Below, one piece after another: positions 14,900 to 22,992 of a stretch of DNA of 35,527 nt (within the stretch, counting starts at the first letter, position 1; every line of letters starts with the position of its first letter). The DNA is from Lachnospiraceae bacterium (lineage in GTDB: Bacteria; Bacillota; Clostridia; Lachnospirales; Lachnospiraceae): the NCBI GenBank assembly GCA_015057035.1, contig SVFC01000020.1:1-35527 (forward strand). The letters are read 5' to 3'. The notes under the pieces were generated by a model. It saw only the letters and a list, made by a program, of their open reading frames with translations, was not told where the DNA came from and ran no database searches. A program made the translations under genes and the position numbers.

Positions 14900-16393
14900 T
14901 TAATACCAATCATCATAGTCTACTTCTGGATATCCATAAGAAGGCATAAAATCTTTCAGTTCATCCTGAAGGTCTTCAACTAATTCTTCTAAGTCATCTT
15001 CGTCTGCATTACCAAGGTCAAAACGTTCGCCTGATAACTTCTCAATCTTAGCACCTTTCTTGCATGAAAAAGCAAAATCAGCACTCATATTATCGATGTT
15101 TAATTCACCATCTGTAATTTCAACACCATTGCCATTTGCTACAATAGTACCTTCCAATAACAATCCTGCATCACCATAATAATCTAAAACTGCAAATTCG
15201 AAATCTCCTGATTTCTTGTCATATTCGTATTCCATCATAGTGATTTTTTCATCACCGCTGTAAATAATTAATTCAGCTGTTTCTTCGTTTCCATCTCTTT
15301 CACCTTTGATCTGGAGCACTTTCTGTCCATCAACTTTTACAGTAATATTCTGCGCTCTATAATCGCCACCTTCAAAAAGGATTTTCACTTTACCATCTGA
15401 ATCTTCTGCTTCAATCACAATAGCAGCCAACATATTAGAATCTACATACACGGTAAATGTCATTTCTGGCATACCTTCGATTTCATCGAACATGTCTTCA
15501 AAGGCTTCATCAAATATGGCGTCATCATAGCCTTCCATCTCGTCTAAGCCCTGTTCTTCCATGTATTCTACCATGGCATCACAAACGATTTCCATGTATT
15601 CCTTGATCATATCTTCGTCGATTACGATTTCATATCCTACACAGTTAACATCTCTGCCATTGATTTCAAATTCGTCTTTTTCAACTTCTTCGATTTCAAT
15701 GTCATCCATCCATTCCTGGAGTGCCTTCGCCATTTCTTTTAAAGCTTTGCTGTCATCCGTTTTTCCTGAATACGCCTGTGCCAGCATCTTATTCAATGCT
15801 TCTACAATTTCATCATCTACATTTTCAAAAATAAAGCCATCTGCTTCTTTTGTATAGTCATAGAAGAAAACATAATCACCAAGAATTGGTGCCTGAGCCT
15901 GTAATTCATTTTTGTTTAATGTGAGAGTTCCCTCTAATTCAGGATAATTGGTAATGTCAGCTTTTACCCAAACCTGCTTATCTTTGCCGGCATTACGAAC
16001 TTCCATTTCCATTTCCTGACCTTCGATACCCAGCATAAAATAAGTAGTGCTTTTGCTATTCGCCACGGCTGTCATCGTTGACGAAAAAACATCACCTAAA
16101 ATGCCAGCTTCTTTAAAGGTATTGCCTGCAGCATATGTCACCTTCTGCACTGGGGACATAAATGCTCCTCCTACGATTGCAACTACCACTGCAATAATTG
16201 CAATTACACCTACACCACCACCAATCATGGCTGGTAAAAACCACTGCTTTGTAGACATAGTTGAAATCCATGATTTCACTGATTCTACAACCTGATTTGC
16301 TGGATTTTCTGGCGCAACTGGTGTTTCCGTCACTTCTGGTGTTCCCTGCGCTTCTTCATTGATAGGTTCACCTGTCATTGGATCAAATTTCAT
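14900..16393 (-). CDS. Bitopic membrane protein with large acidic ectodomain (ABC operon)
   Basis: About 497 residues. The ATG at 16393 has AAGGAG seven bases upstream; a TTG two codons earlier is less likely. The protein opens with MKFDPMTGEPI, a short cytoplasmic region rich in P, T and E, then one membrane helix (GVGVIAIIAVVVAIVGGAFM, about 58-77). The rest (about 400 residues) should be extracellular; it is very acidic, with Met/Glu/Asp-rich helices around 200-300 and beta-rich segments after that, ending SYGYPEVDYDDWY. I recognise no named domain. It is encoded between the ATPase and permease genes with a two-base gap, so it may be an accessory or substrate-handling subunit of the exporter. 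Confidence 0.85.
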   Translation of the reverse strand: MKFDPMTGEPINEEAQGTPEVTETPVAPENPANQVVESVKSWISTMSTKQWFLPAMIGGGVGVIAIIAVVVAIVGGAFMSPVQKVTYAAGNTFKEAGILGDVFSSTMTAVANSKSTTYFMLGIEGQEMEMEVRNAGKDKQVWVKADITNYPELEGTLTLNKNELQAQAPILGDYVFFYDYTKEADGFIFENVDDEIVEALNKMLAQAYSGKTDDSKALKEMAKALQEWMDDIEIEEVEKDEFEINGRDVNCVGYEIVIDEDMIKEYMEIVCDAMVEYMEEQGLDEMEGYDDAIFDEAFEDMFDEIEGMPEMTFTVYVDSNMLAAIVIEAEDSDGKVKILFEGGDYRAQNITVKVDGQKVLQIKGERDGNEETAELIIYSGDEKITMMEYEYDKKSGDFEFAVLDYYGDAGLLLEGTIVANGNGVEITDGELNIDNMSADFAFSCKKGAKIEKLSGERFDLGNADEDDLEELVEDLQDELKDFMPSYGYPEVDYDDWY

Positions 16394-16395
16394 AA

Positions 16396-17073
16396 TCAAA
16401 CTCCTTTTCCTTCTTCATTGTATATATGAATAAGCAGCTCCTTGCTTATATCACACTTATTAAGTTCCGTTAATGTCCCCTTCTGCATGAGAAGAACTCT
16501 GTCTGCTTTACGGATTTCCTCTTCCTCATGAGTTGCCACAATAACAATACCATCACTCTTACGATGGGCATCCAGCATCTGATAAATCTTATCCTTGTGA
16601 GCAAAATCCAACGCAGTCGTCGGTTCATCTAACAGAATCACCGGTGGCTGATTCATAAGGGCACATGCAATTGCCAGACGACGTCTCATTCCACCAGACA
16701 ACGATTCCACGGTCTGTGACAAAATCGGTTCTAATTCAAATATCCGAATCGCCTCTTGTAACTGGGCATCATCTCCCTTTTTCCACAGTTTCAGATTATC
16801 CCTCACTGACAACTGGTCTAAAAACGGATTCTCCTGTGGCACATATCCCGTATACTTCCGATACACCTCTGCTTTCTGAGCTTTCTTGCCATAGTAAAAT
16901 ACCTCCCCATGGTCTGCAGCAAGACACCCCGCCATTATCTGAAGTAATGTGGATTTACCACATCCATTCGGTCCTATTAATGCTATCATCTCTCCACTTT
17001 TGACTGTAAAGTTGATACCAGACAGCACTTGTTTTTTACCATATTTTTTCCGAACATCTATTACATTAATCAT
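16396..17073 (-). CDS. ABC transporter ATP-binding protein
   Basis: A 225-residue ABC ATPase with Walker A GPNGCGKST (residues about 34-42), Q-loop (GYVPQENPF), signature LSGGMRRRL (around 125), Walker B VILLDEPTTALD (around 145) and H-loop ATHEEEE (180). It should energise the two ABC-2 permeases encoded downstream. No Shine-Dalgarno sequence precedes the ATG: the bases are TAAAATTAAT followed by the start. A TAAAAT that could be a -10 lies six bases upstream, so the mRNA may be leaderless or nearly so. It is the first gene of a four-gene operon and diverges from the SDR gene. Confidence 0.93.
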   Translation of the reverse strand: MINVIDVRKKYGKKQVLSGINFTVKSGEMIALIGPNGCGKSTLLQIMAGCLAADHGEVFYYGKKAQKAEVYRKYTGYVPQENPFLDQLSVRDNLKLWKKGDDAQLQEAIRIFELEPILSQTVESLSGGMRRRLAIACALMNQPPVILLDEPTTALDFAHKDKIYQMLDAHRKSDGIVIVATHEEEEIRKADRVLLMQKGTLTELNKCDISKELLIHIYNEEGKGV

Positions 17074-17148
17074 ATATTAATTTTACCATTTATATGAATG
17101 AATGCAATATAATTTTCGAAAAAACCACATACTATGACTAATTTACTA

Positions 17149-17176
17149 TTGCATTTTTCATAATGAATGATATAAT
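17149..17176 (+). promoter_or_regulatory. Candidate sigma-A promoter for the SDR gene
   Basis: TTGCAT (17149-17154) and a perfect TATAAT (17171-17176) are separated by 16 bases, giving a leader of about 70 bases. The SD GGAGG is at 17238-17242, eleven bases before the ATG. Confidence 0.6.
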
Positions 17177-17253
17177 AGCAAATGAGTTTGTTAAATAAAT
17201 AACAATCTCATTTTAATACACTTATATTACTATTTACGGAGGATTCTATTGTC

Positions 17254-18054
17254 ATGGGACATTTAACAGGAAAGACAGCCATCATCACTGGTGGTGGTAG
17301 AGCCGTTCTCTCAGACGGACGTTGTGGTTCAATTGGTTACGGTATTGCAACTGCTTATGCTAAGGAAGGATGCAATCTTGTTCTTACAGGACGTAACTTA
17401 CAGAAATTAGAAGATGCAAAAGAAGAATTAGAAAGACTGTATGGTATCGAAGTTCTGGCTGTTCAGGCAGACGTAAGCGCTGGCGCAGATAACACAGCTG
17501 TTGTAAATAACGTTGTAAAACAGGCAATCGACAAATTCGGCCGCATTGACGTGCTTATCAACAACGCTCAGGCTTCTGCTTCAGGTGTTACCATCGCAGA
17601 TCATACTGTAGAACAGTTTGACTTAGCAGTATACTCAGGCCTTTATGCTACATTCCACTATATGCAGGCTTGCTATCCATACCTTGCAAAAACACAGGGT
17701 TCTGTAATCAACTTCGCTTCCGGCGCTGGTTTATTCGGTAACTTTGGACAGTGTGCTTACGCTGCTGCAAAAGAAGGTATCCGTGGATTAACACGAGTTG
17801 CTGCTACAGAATGGGGCAAAGACGGAATCAACGTTAACGTTGTATGTCCTCTTGCTTGGACTGCACAGTTGGAAGGCTTCGAAAAAGCTTATCCAGAAGC
17901 ATTCAAGGCAAACGTTCATATGCCACCAATGGGACACTATGGTGATGCAGAAGCAGAAATCGGCCGTGTATGTGTACAGCTTGCTAACCCAGACTTTAAA
18001 TATATGACTGGTGAAACCCTTACACTTGAAGGTGGAATGGGTCAGAGACCATAA
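17254..18054 (+). CDS. SDR-family NAD(P)-dependent oxidoreductase
   Basis: A 266-residue classical short-chain dehydrogenase/reductase. The nucleotide-binding region is TAIITGGG followed by an eight-residue insertion before GSIGYGIATAYAKEG, unlike the compact TGxxxGIG but reminiscent of the longer loop in enoyl-ACP reductase-like SDRs. NNAQ replaces NNAG (around residue 104). The catalytic Ser (INFASGAG, about 152) and the Tyr-x-x-x-Lys (CAYAAAKEG, about 168) are present. LVLTGRNLQKL with an Arg after the second strand suggests NADP(H). The substrate is unknown. It stands alone, with its own promoter and a strong terminator after it. Confidence 0.93.
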   Translation: MGHLTGKTAIITGGGRAVLSDGRCGSIGYGIATAYAKEGCNLVLTGRNLQKLEDAKEELERLYGIEVLAVQADVSAGADNTAVVNNVVKQAIDKFGRIDVLINNAQASASGVTIADHTVEQFDLAVYSGLYATFHYMQACYPYLAKTQGSVINFASGAGLFGNFGQCAYAAAKEGIRGLTRVAATEWGKDGINVNVVCPLAWTAQLEGFEKAYPEAFKANVHMPPMGHYGDAEAEIGRVCVQLANPDFKYMTGETLTLEGGMGQRP

Positions 18055-18090
18055 CACAAACGGCGATTGCCTAATTTTATTAACTAATAT

Positions 18091-18128
18091 AGCCCCTTGT
18101 GATTGTGTAATCACAAGGGGCTTTTTTT
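18091..18128 (+). terminator. Rho-independent terminator after the SDR gene
   Basis: A perfect 14-bp stem (18091-18104 with 18109-18122) with a four-base GTGT loop is followed by seven T residues. The arm AGCCCCTTGTGATT is nearly the same as the end of repeat copy C (AGCCCCTTGTGGTT). Confidence 0.95.
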
Positions 18129-18146
18129 GATAGACTCTTTCATTTT

Positions 18147-21100
18147 TTATCTTAACTGTGTCAGGATTTCCTCAGCAGTATGATTTGGATATAAATCCTG
18201 GTAACCTGGCAGAACCACACTCTCCTTCAAATCTTCGTATGTACCACCAATCATATAAGAATTGAATTTTTCTTCTGAAATGGCTTCTTCCCCATAGAAG
18301 AAATAGGTGTTACCATCCCACTCATCATAACGAGCCTCTCCATCACCATCCATATCTGTAACATATTGATATCTTAAGGATTCGTCATGATAGCTGACAA
18401 TCTCATGATTCTCATCCATTTTTCCGAAAAAGACCCAATTCTGAGCGCCAGCCATATCTGCATCATGATTATACATCACATTAGCCTTTGGCAGGTAATA
18501 GTAACCAATACTACCACCGCCTATGCCCCACTCATCCATCACAAGATGCACCTGACCATCATAATAGGTATACATACTAATAACACCTATACATTCTTTT
18601 ACCACCAATTCTGGCACATCATCCTCATCAAAATACACAAGAGAACACTTTAATTCATCCGCATCATCTGGATTTTCCGCAATCCATTCATTTATAATCT
18701 GTGTATATGCTTCCTGGTAGTTTTTTGCAGTAGAAACTGAACTATTATCTCCCTCTGCGTCATCTAAATAAACATCATACTGCAGACGATATACTCCATT
18801 TTCTTCAATGAGGAGATAGAAGAATTCGCTTTCATCTCCACCATCGATAGAGAATTCCAGCATTCCATCGGAAGTCGCTTCTTCATATTCAAGTCGCTCT
18901 TCCATGGTTGAACAGCCTTCCATACCTTCGAATGCATAATATCCTCGCAAATGCTCAACTAACCAGATGTTATCCGCAATCTGAATCACCGGCTGATCCA
19001 CAAGGCGATATTTTGTAATCGTATAGTTTCTTGAGTCGCTGGCTTCCATTCTTGGCAAAATCATTGCTTCGATCATCTTTTTAAGGACTTCCTGCACATC
19101 TGCCCCTTCGCCTGCTGCATAATAGATTATATCATGATTAATACATAATCCTCCAGCCTCAGCGCCTGGAATGCGCTGAAGCGTTTCGCCATTATACGCA
19201 TCAAACCACTTAGAGACCTCCTCATTTTCTATCATATAATTTAGATATACTACGTGATCGAAACAATCCAAATCATACAGATATGTCTGCCAAGGCTGAC
19301 TATACTCTTTTTTATATGCCTCAATCTCATCTTCGTCAGTTCTCGCCCATACATGGTCATAATACTCATGTGCTAAGCATAACTTATTTTCTGTACTATA
19401 ATATACAGGTGCATATGCGTCTAAAGCCACTAAAATAGTTCCTTTATGAATCCATGATTCCATCAACTGATAACGCAACTCCGGTACGACATTATCACGT
19501 TTCAAAGAAAACAGCCATTGTGGCCAGAATGGTGTTGTCGCGAAAGTCTTATTGGCTTGTTCCAATTCTACAATGTTATTTCCATTGTCTTTGTTGAAAT
19601 AGAAAACACAATATTCATAGTATGCTTCACCCTGTTGTTCATACATATTAGAATACATCAGATAATCTTTGTCATCCTTCTCTGTCAAACAATAGGTGCC
19701 ATTTGCGTTATGGCTAGTACTGCAAAAGTCACTGGTATAGCAAGGTGTATTCTCATACTTACCTTCTCCTACGCCTGCGAACACCTGAATATACGCTGCA
19801 TTTGCTGGAGATTCCAAATCAAATGTCTTGTTTTCGGAATATACAATAGTTCTAACCAAATCATCGATTCCATCATGGTTCAAATCTGCAGTTGTTTCAT
19901 ATAATATTTTCTCATTAGAAACAGGCGTATCCACTGGCTCTTCTGTATCTGGTTCTGTTCCAGGTTCTGGACTCGTTTCTGTTTCTGAACTTGTGTCAGT
20001 TTCCGAATCCGCCTCCGTTTCAGTATCTGTATCTGTTTCAGATTCCGTATCTGTTTCGCTTTCTGATTCCGTTTCTGTCTCTGCTTCCCCTGGCCCCTGC
20101 GCTCTGGATGGGTCTGTCATAAAACAAATACCAACAATTACACACAGAAGGAGTGCTGTCGCTACCACCCAGAAGGTTGGTTTTTTATATGAGAAAACAC
20201 GTTTAATTCTTTCTTTAATTCCGATTTCTCCAAAAGCTACAGGACAGGCAGAAATGTAGTGTCCTGGTGAACTGCAGGCAAGAAGTGTTTCGGAATAATT
20301 TCTTTTTTCAGAGGTGTCCATATGACGAATTACTCGTTCGTCACAAGCAAGTTCTAAGTCTCTGCACATCAGAACATAAGCCACCCAAACCAATGGATTA
20401 AACCAATGAACTGCCAACAGCACAAAGCCAATTGGCTTCCACATATGATCCAAACATCTTAGATGTTCTCTCTCATGGGCAAGAATATATGTCATCTGAT
20501 CCTTTTCAATATGAGATGGCACATAAATACTTGGACGAACCACGCCAAAAATAAATGGCGACTGGATTTCATCACAAATATATATTTTTTCATCTATTGG
20601 TACAGATATCTTAACGCGATTCCATAATCTTACATAACTGATTACCATATAAACGAGCATCAGCACTGCGCCAACTGCCCATGCCCAAGGCAGTACGTCC
20701 GCCAACTCCACTGTATCTGTAATTGGTTCTACTGGCGCACCTGGCGTTACTTCCGGAGTAACCGGTGTACTTGGTGTTACATCTGGCACTACTGGAGCGC
20801 TTGGCACACTTGGTACCGCATCTGGAACACTTGGGGTTGTGCCTGGTACCTCTGGAATAGTTCCCTGGTTGCCTGGATTCGTGTTTGGAACGCTTGGAGT
20901 CATTCCTGGAACCGTAGTGTTCTGTCCTGGATTAAGATCTGGGGTCTGTCCTATATTTTGTCCCGGCACTTCTACCTCTGGAGTTTCTACGCTAAGGAAA
21001 CCATTGGTATCAGGCACAAGGCTAAAACTACTTTCTATAGAAAATGGACAGATTAAGCGAATAGCCACCAATGCCCACAACACATAGCGAAAGCCCTTTG

Positions 21101-21197
21101 GCGCCTTTGTCATAAATAGGCGTAATATAATAACTGCCAAGATTAACCAGCTGGCAGCAATGCTCATTTCAACAATTTTCATACATACTGCTTCCAT
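18147..21197 (-). CDS. BlaR1/MecR1-like M56 metallopeptidase sensor with large C-terminal domain
   Basis: A 1016-residue membrane protein. The N-terminus has several helices and a long Pro/Thr-rich insertion (about 75-160), then the M56 peptidase domain with the zinc motif HEREH (about 241-245) and the distal ELACDE (about 280). A helix (about 345-360) is followed by an S/E/T/D repeat linker (about 370-425) and a C-terminal region of nearly 600 residues. That region contains Ca-binding-like loops, DLNHDGIDD (about 436) and a canonical EF-hand-type DMDGDGEARYDE (about 946). It shows no penicillin-binding SxxK/KTG pattern that I could find, so the signal sensed is probably not a beta-lactam. 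A GAGGAGG SD lies eight bases before the ATG. It directly follows the BlaI-type repressor gene, its expected cleavage target. Confidence 0.9.
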   Translation of the reverse strand: MEAVCMKIVEMSIAASWLILAVIILRLFMTKAPKGFRYVLWALVAIRLICPFSIESSFSLVPDTNGFLSVETPEVEVPGQNIGQTPDLNPGQNTTVPGMTPSVPNTNPGNQGTIPEVPGTTPSVPDAVPSVPSAPVVPDVTPSTPVTPEVTPGAPVEPITDTVELADVLPWAWAVGAVLMLVYMVISYVRLWNRVKISVPIDEKIYICDEIQSPFIFGVVRPSIYVPSHIEKDQMTYILAHEREHLRCLDHMWKPIGFVLLAVHWFNPLVWVAYVLMCRDLELACDERVIRHMDTSEKRNYSETLLACSSPGHYISACPVAFGEIGIKERIKRVFSYKKPTFWVVATALLLCVIVGICFMTDPSRAQGPGEAETETESESETDTESETDTDTETEADSETDTSSETETSPEPGTEPDTEEPVDTPVSNEKILYETTADLNHDGIDDLVRTIVYSENKTFDLESPANAAYIQVFAGVGEGKYENTPCYTSDFCSTSHNANGTYCLTEKDDKDYLMYSNMYEQQGEAYYEYCVFYFNKDNGNNIVELEQANKTFATTPFWPQWLFSLKRDNVVPELRYQLMESWIHKGTILVALDAYAPVYYSTENKLCLAHEYYDHVWARTDEDEIEAYKKEYSQPWQTYLYDLDCFDHVVYLNYMIENEEVSKWFDAYNGETLQRIPGAEAGGLCINHDIIYYAAGEGADVQEVLKKMIEAMILPRMEASDSRNYTITKYRLVDQPVIQIADNIWLVEHLRGYYAFEGMEGCSTMEERLEYEEATSDGMLEFSIDGGDESEFFYLLIEENGVYRLQYDVYLDDAEGDNSSVSTAKNYQEAYTQIINEWIAENPDDADELKCSLVYFDEDDVPELVVKECIGVISMYTYYDGQVHLVMDEWGIGGGSIGYYYLPKANVMYNHDADMAGAQNWVFFGKMDENHEIVSYHDESLRYQYVTDMDGDGEARYDEWDGNTYFFYGEEAISEEKFNSYMIGGTYEDLKESVVLPGYQDLYPNHTAEEILTQLR

Positions 21198-21200
21198 CTA

Positions 21201-21563
21201 TTATTCCTCCTCAAAAGAATCCATCATCTTACGGATTTCTTTGATCTCATCTACAGATAACTGCTTACTGCTGGCAAAAGCTGCAATAAATGCTGGCAAG
21301 GAACCACCAAAAGCTTCTTCCACAAATTGTTCACTTTGAGCAGCTGCAAATTCCTGTTTTGATAATACAGAGGTCACGACACCATCCACATTCTGAAAAA
21401 TTCCTCTATCACATAGTTTTTTCAACACGGTATATGTTGTTGACTTTTTCCACTCAAGTTTTTCTGCACACAGTTTTACCAATTCCCCTGATGGAAGTGG
21501 TTCGTTTTCCCAAATAATGTCCGCAAACTGTGCTTCTACTACACCTAATTTCATTTCACCCAT
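21201..21563 (-). CDS. BlaI/MecI/CopY-family repressor
   Basis: About 120 residues from the ATG at 21563; an ATG three codons later or a GTG at 21584 are alternatives, and the SD (AGGGG or AAGGA) does not decide. The winged-helix domain is visible: EAQFADIIWENEPLPSGELVKL followed by KKSTTYTVLKKLCDRGIF (around residues 8-58), where STTYTVLKKL is the BlaI recognition helix. The C-terminal part (SLPAFIAAFASSKQLSVDEIKEIRKMM) is the dimerisation domain. In known systems the M56 partner cleaves the repressor upon signalling. The gene for the partner starts four bases downstream. Confidence 0.93.
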   Translation of the reverse strand: MGEMKLGVVEAQFADIIWENEPLPSGELVKLCAEKLEWKKSTTYTVLKKLCDRGIFQNVDGVVTSVLSKQEFAAAQSEQFVEEAFGGSLPAFIAAFASSKQLSVDEIKEIRKMMDSFEEE

Positions 21564-21617
21564 TTCCTTTACCCCTATTTTCACACGATTGGTCTATCTT
21601 ACGTCGACCTCACTTGT

Positions 21618-21646
21618 AGTCTATCACTCATAGACTGTGTTGTCAA
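21618..21646 (-). promoter_or_regulatory. blaI-blaR-like promoter with overlapping palindromic operator
   Basis: On the minus strand TTGACA (21641-21646) and TAGACT (21618-21623) are spaced by 17 bases. The -10 is inside a perfect inverted repeat AGTCTAT-N5-ATAGACT (21618-21636). A further GTCTATC copy lies at 21592-21598. This arrangement suits repression by the BlaI-type protein. Confidence 0.7.
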
Positions 21647-21648
21647 TA

Positions 21649-21677
21649 AAAAAAGAAGCACAAAAGTGCTTCTTTTT
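21649..21677 (-). terminator. Terminator after the ECF S component gene
   Basis: AAAAAGAAGCAC (21649-21661) pairs with GTGCTTCTTTTT (21666-21677) around an AAAA loop. Long A and T runs flank the stem, so it can act in both directions. It ends the cobalamin-uptake operon just before the blaI promoter; the -35 region of that promoter begins right beside it. Confidence 0.9.
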
Positions 21678-21681
21678 ATCA

Positions 21682-22191
21682 CTAGTTTCTCTTTTCCATA
21701 TACTGCAGTATATATACGATAGGCATAATCAAAAAACCACAAATCAAATTGCTAACACCATGTATCATATCAAAGGGCAATCCTGCAATAATCCATGCAA
21801 TCATTCCTTCAAAGGAAAGTCCAAAAATAATCGCTTGGGCTGGTGCGTACAGAACACCAAACAAAAAACCATGGGCAGAGCACACCAAAACGTATAGAAC
21901 ATTTTTTACCTTTTGTGGAAGTTTTCTTGGAATCAGCATCACCACGCCCCACAAAATAGTCCATATATAGAGATATGGAATCCACCAGGTCCCAAATCCA
22001 TTGAGAGTTCCTGTTAATAACACAAACAAATAAATTGGGTATAGCGCTTTTGCTCTATAAACAACAGTAAACGCTACCACAAACATTCCCAGCAAATGAA
22101 TGTTTGGAGCCCATTCCATAAGCATCTTGGACAGATACATGACTGCACCAAGCATGGAAAAAACCGCCATCTCACGAACAGACAATTTCAT
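21682..22191 (-). CDS. ECF transporter S component, probable cobalamin/corrinoid uptake
   Basis: A 169-residue protein with five to six membrane helices, matching ECF substrate-binding (S) components in size and look: MKLSVREMAVFSMLGAVMYLSK at the N-terminus and APAQAIIFGLSFEGMIAWIIAGLPFDMIHGVSN in the second half. The cytoplasmic motifs that contact the T subunit cannot be assigned with confidence. It overlaps the DUF4430 gene by one base (TAATG) and both lie behind a cobalamin riboswitch, so cobalamin or a corrinoid precursor is the likely substrate. No ATPase or T-component gene is nearby; it presumably shares a central energising module encoded elsewhere. Confidence 0.85.
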   Translation of the reverse strand: MKLSVREMAVFSMLGAVMYLSKMLMEWAPNIHLLGMFVVAFTVVYRAKALYPIYLFVLLTGTLNGFGTWWIPYLYIWTILWGVVMLIPRKLPQKVKNVLYVLVCSAHGFLFGVLYAPAQAIIFGLSFEGMIAWIIAGLPFDMIHGVSNLICGFLIMPIVYILQYMEKRN

Positions 22192-22685
22192 TATTTGCTC
22201 ACCTTCATAGCATAACTATCGCCTTCTTTAATCTCTGTGGTATCCACACCTGACATAGCATATTCACCATTTATATAGAATGCCCAGTATGTTCCATCCA
22301 CATCATAATCAGCGGTAATTCCATTGACTTTCTTAACATAAAGTCCGTATTGAGAGGTTTCACCTTCAATCAGTTTCAATTCTAATAATGCGTCTCCAAC
22401 AATTGTTTTATCTGTGTGAATTTCAAACACTGTTTCATTTCCACTTCCGTCAACTACAGTAAAAGTAAATACCGTTTTGCCTTCGCCTAGAACAGTTTCA
22501 CTACTACCTGCATTTGATGAATTCTCAGTTCCCTGAGTTCCACCTGTCATTGGGGTTCCCTGAGTTCCACCTGTCATTGGGGTTTCCTGCTTGCCACCAC
22601 AACCTGTCGCACATAATGCCATAGCCACAATCAGCATCATACTAAGGAAGAGTGACGAAAAATTTTTCATCATACTTTTCTTCAT
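22191..22685 (-). CDS. DUF4430 (transcobalamin C-terminal-like) lipoprotein
   Basis: A 164-residue lipoprotein with a signal peptide and the lipobox ALCATGC (Cys about 29). A short linker holds two copies of PMTGGTQGT. The folded domain (about 70-164) matches DUF4430/PF14478, found in corrinoid-binding surface proteins related to the transcobalamin/intrinsic factor C-terminus: TIVGDALLELKLIEG, VKKVNGITADYDVDGTYWAFYINGEYAMSGVDTTEI. It would capture cobalamin outside the cell and pass it to the S component. An AAGGAG precedes the start by nine bases, and the cobalamin riboswitch lies in its leader. Confidence 0.88.
   Translation of the reverse strand: MKKSMMKNFSSLFLSMMLIVAMALCATGCGGKQETPMTGGTQGTPMTGGTQGTENSSNAGSSETVLGEGKTVFTFTVVDGSGNETVFEIHTDKTIVGDALLELKLIEGETSQYGLYVKKVNGITADYDVDGTYWAFYINGEYAMSGVDTTEIKEGDSYAMKVSK
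22528..22581. repeat. Perfect 27-bp tandem duplication in the DUF4430 gene
   Basis: The 27-base unit at 22528-22554 is repeated exactly at 22555-22581. It encodes two copies of a nine-residue PMTGGTQGT-type linker, so the change is in frame and lengthens only the tether between lipid anchor and domain. Confidence 0.95.
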
Positions 22686-22699
22686 CTTTTTGTCTCCTT

Positions 22700-22945
22700 A
22701 ATGTATATAGTTTTGCGCGAATCATTCGCTCTTTCACCCTTAATCCTTGGCACTCGCAATTCATATAAGGATTTGTTCTCTCGGATATTTCGACTCGGCA
22801 CGCTGCAAACCCACCTTCTCGGATTACTCCAATGGTGTTGTCCTAAATTGTGGCATTTAGTAAGATTTCGCTTCTTTGTGCCTCACGGCGACGGGCTCGT
22901 ACAGGATTTGCACCTGTTTCCCCGATGAGAACCTTGTATAACAAC
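22700..22945 (-). ncRNA. Cobalamin riboswitch
   Basis: The minus-strand leader of the DUF4430 gene carries the cobalamin aptamer core: GGGGAAACAGGTGCAAATCC (around 22903-22923) followed by GAGCCCGTCGCCGTGA, the GCCAC element around 22854, and a degenerate B12-box-like AGTCGAAATATCC near 22783-22795. The aptamer covers roughly 22780-22945. The platform downstream includes a 7-bp stem AATCCTT/AAGGATT (22742-22748 with 22767-22773) and GCGAA/TTCGC at 22717-22729 just before the SD. No intrinsic terminator is evident, so control may act on translation. The ends are approximate. Confidence 0.9.
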
Positions 22946-22956
22946 TCAACTACTGT

Positions 22957-22984
22957 ATCATAATTCTCTTAATTAATCAATCAA
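22957..22984 (-). promoter_or_regulatory. Candidate promoter for the riboswitch transcript
   Basis: On the minus strand TTGATT (22979-22984) and TATGAT (22957-22962) with a 16-base spacer lie just upstream of the aptamer, between it and the ykgJ-like stop codon. Confidence 0.55.
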
Positions 22985-22992
22985 AACAGAAT

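Noticed and set aside
18091..18128. SDR terminator as a fourth partial copy of the repeated element
   Set aside because: Only the arm AGCCCCTTGTG is shared; the rest of the element is absent, so it is better read as an ordinary terminator.
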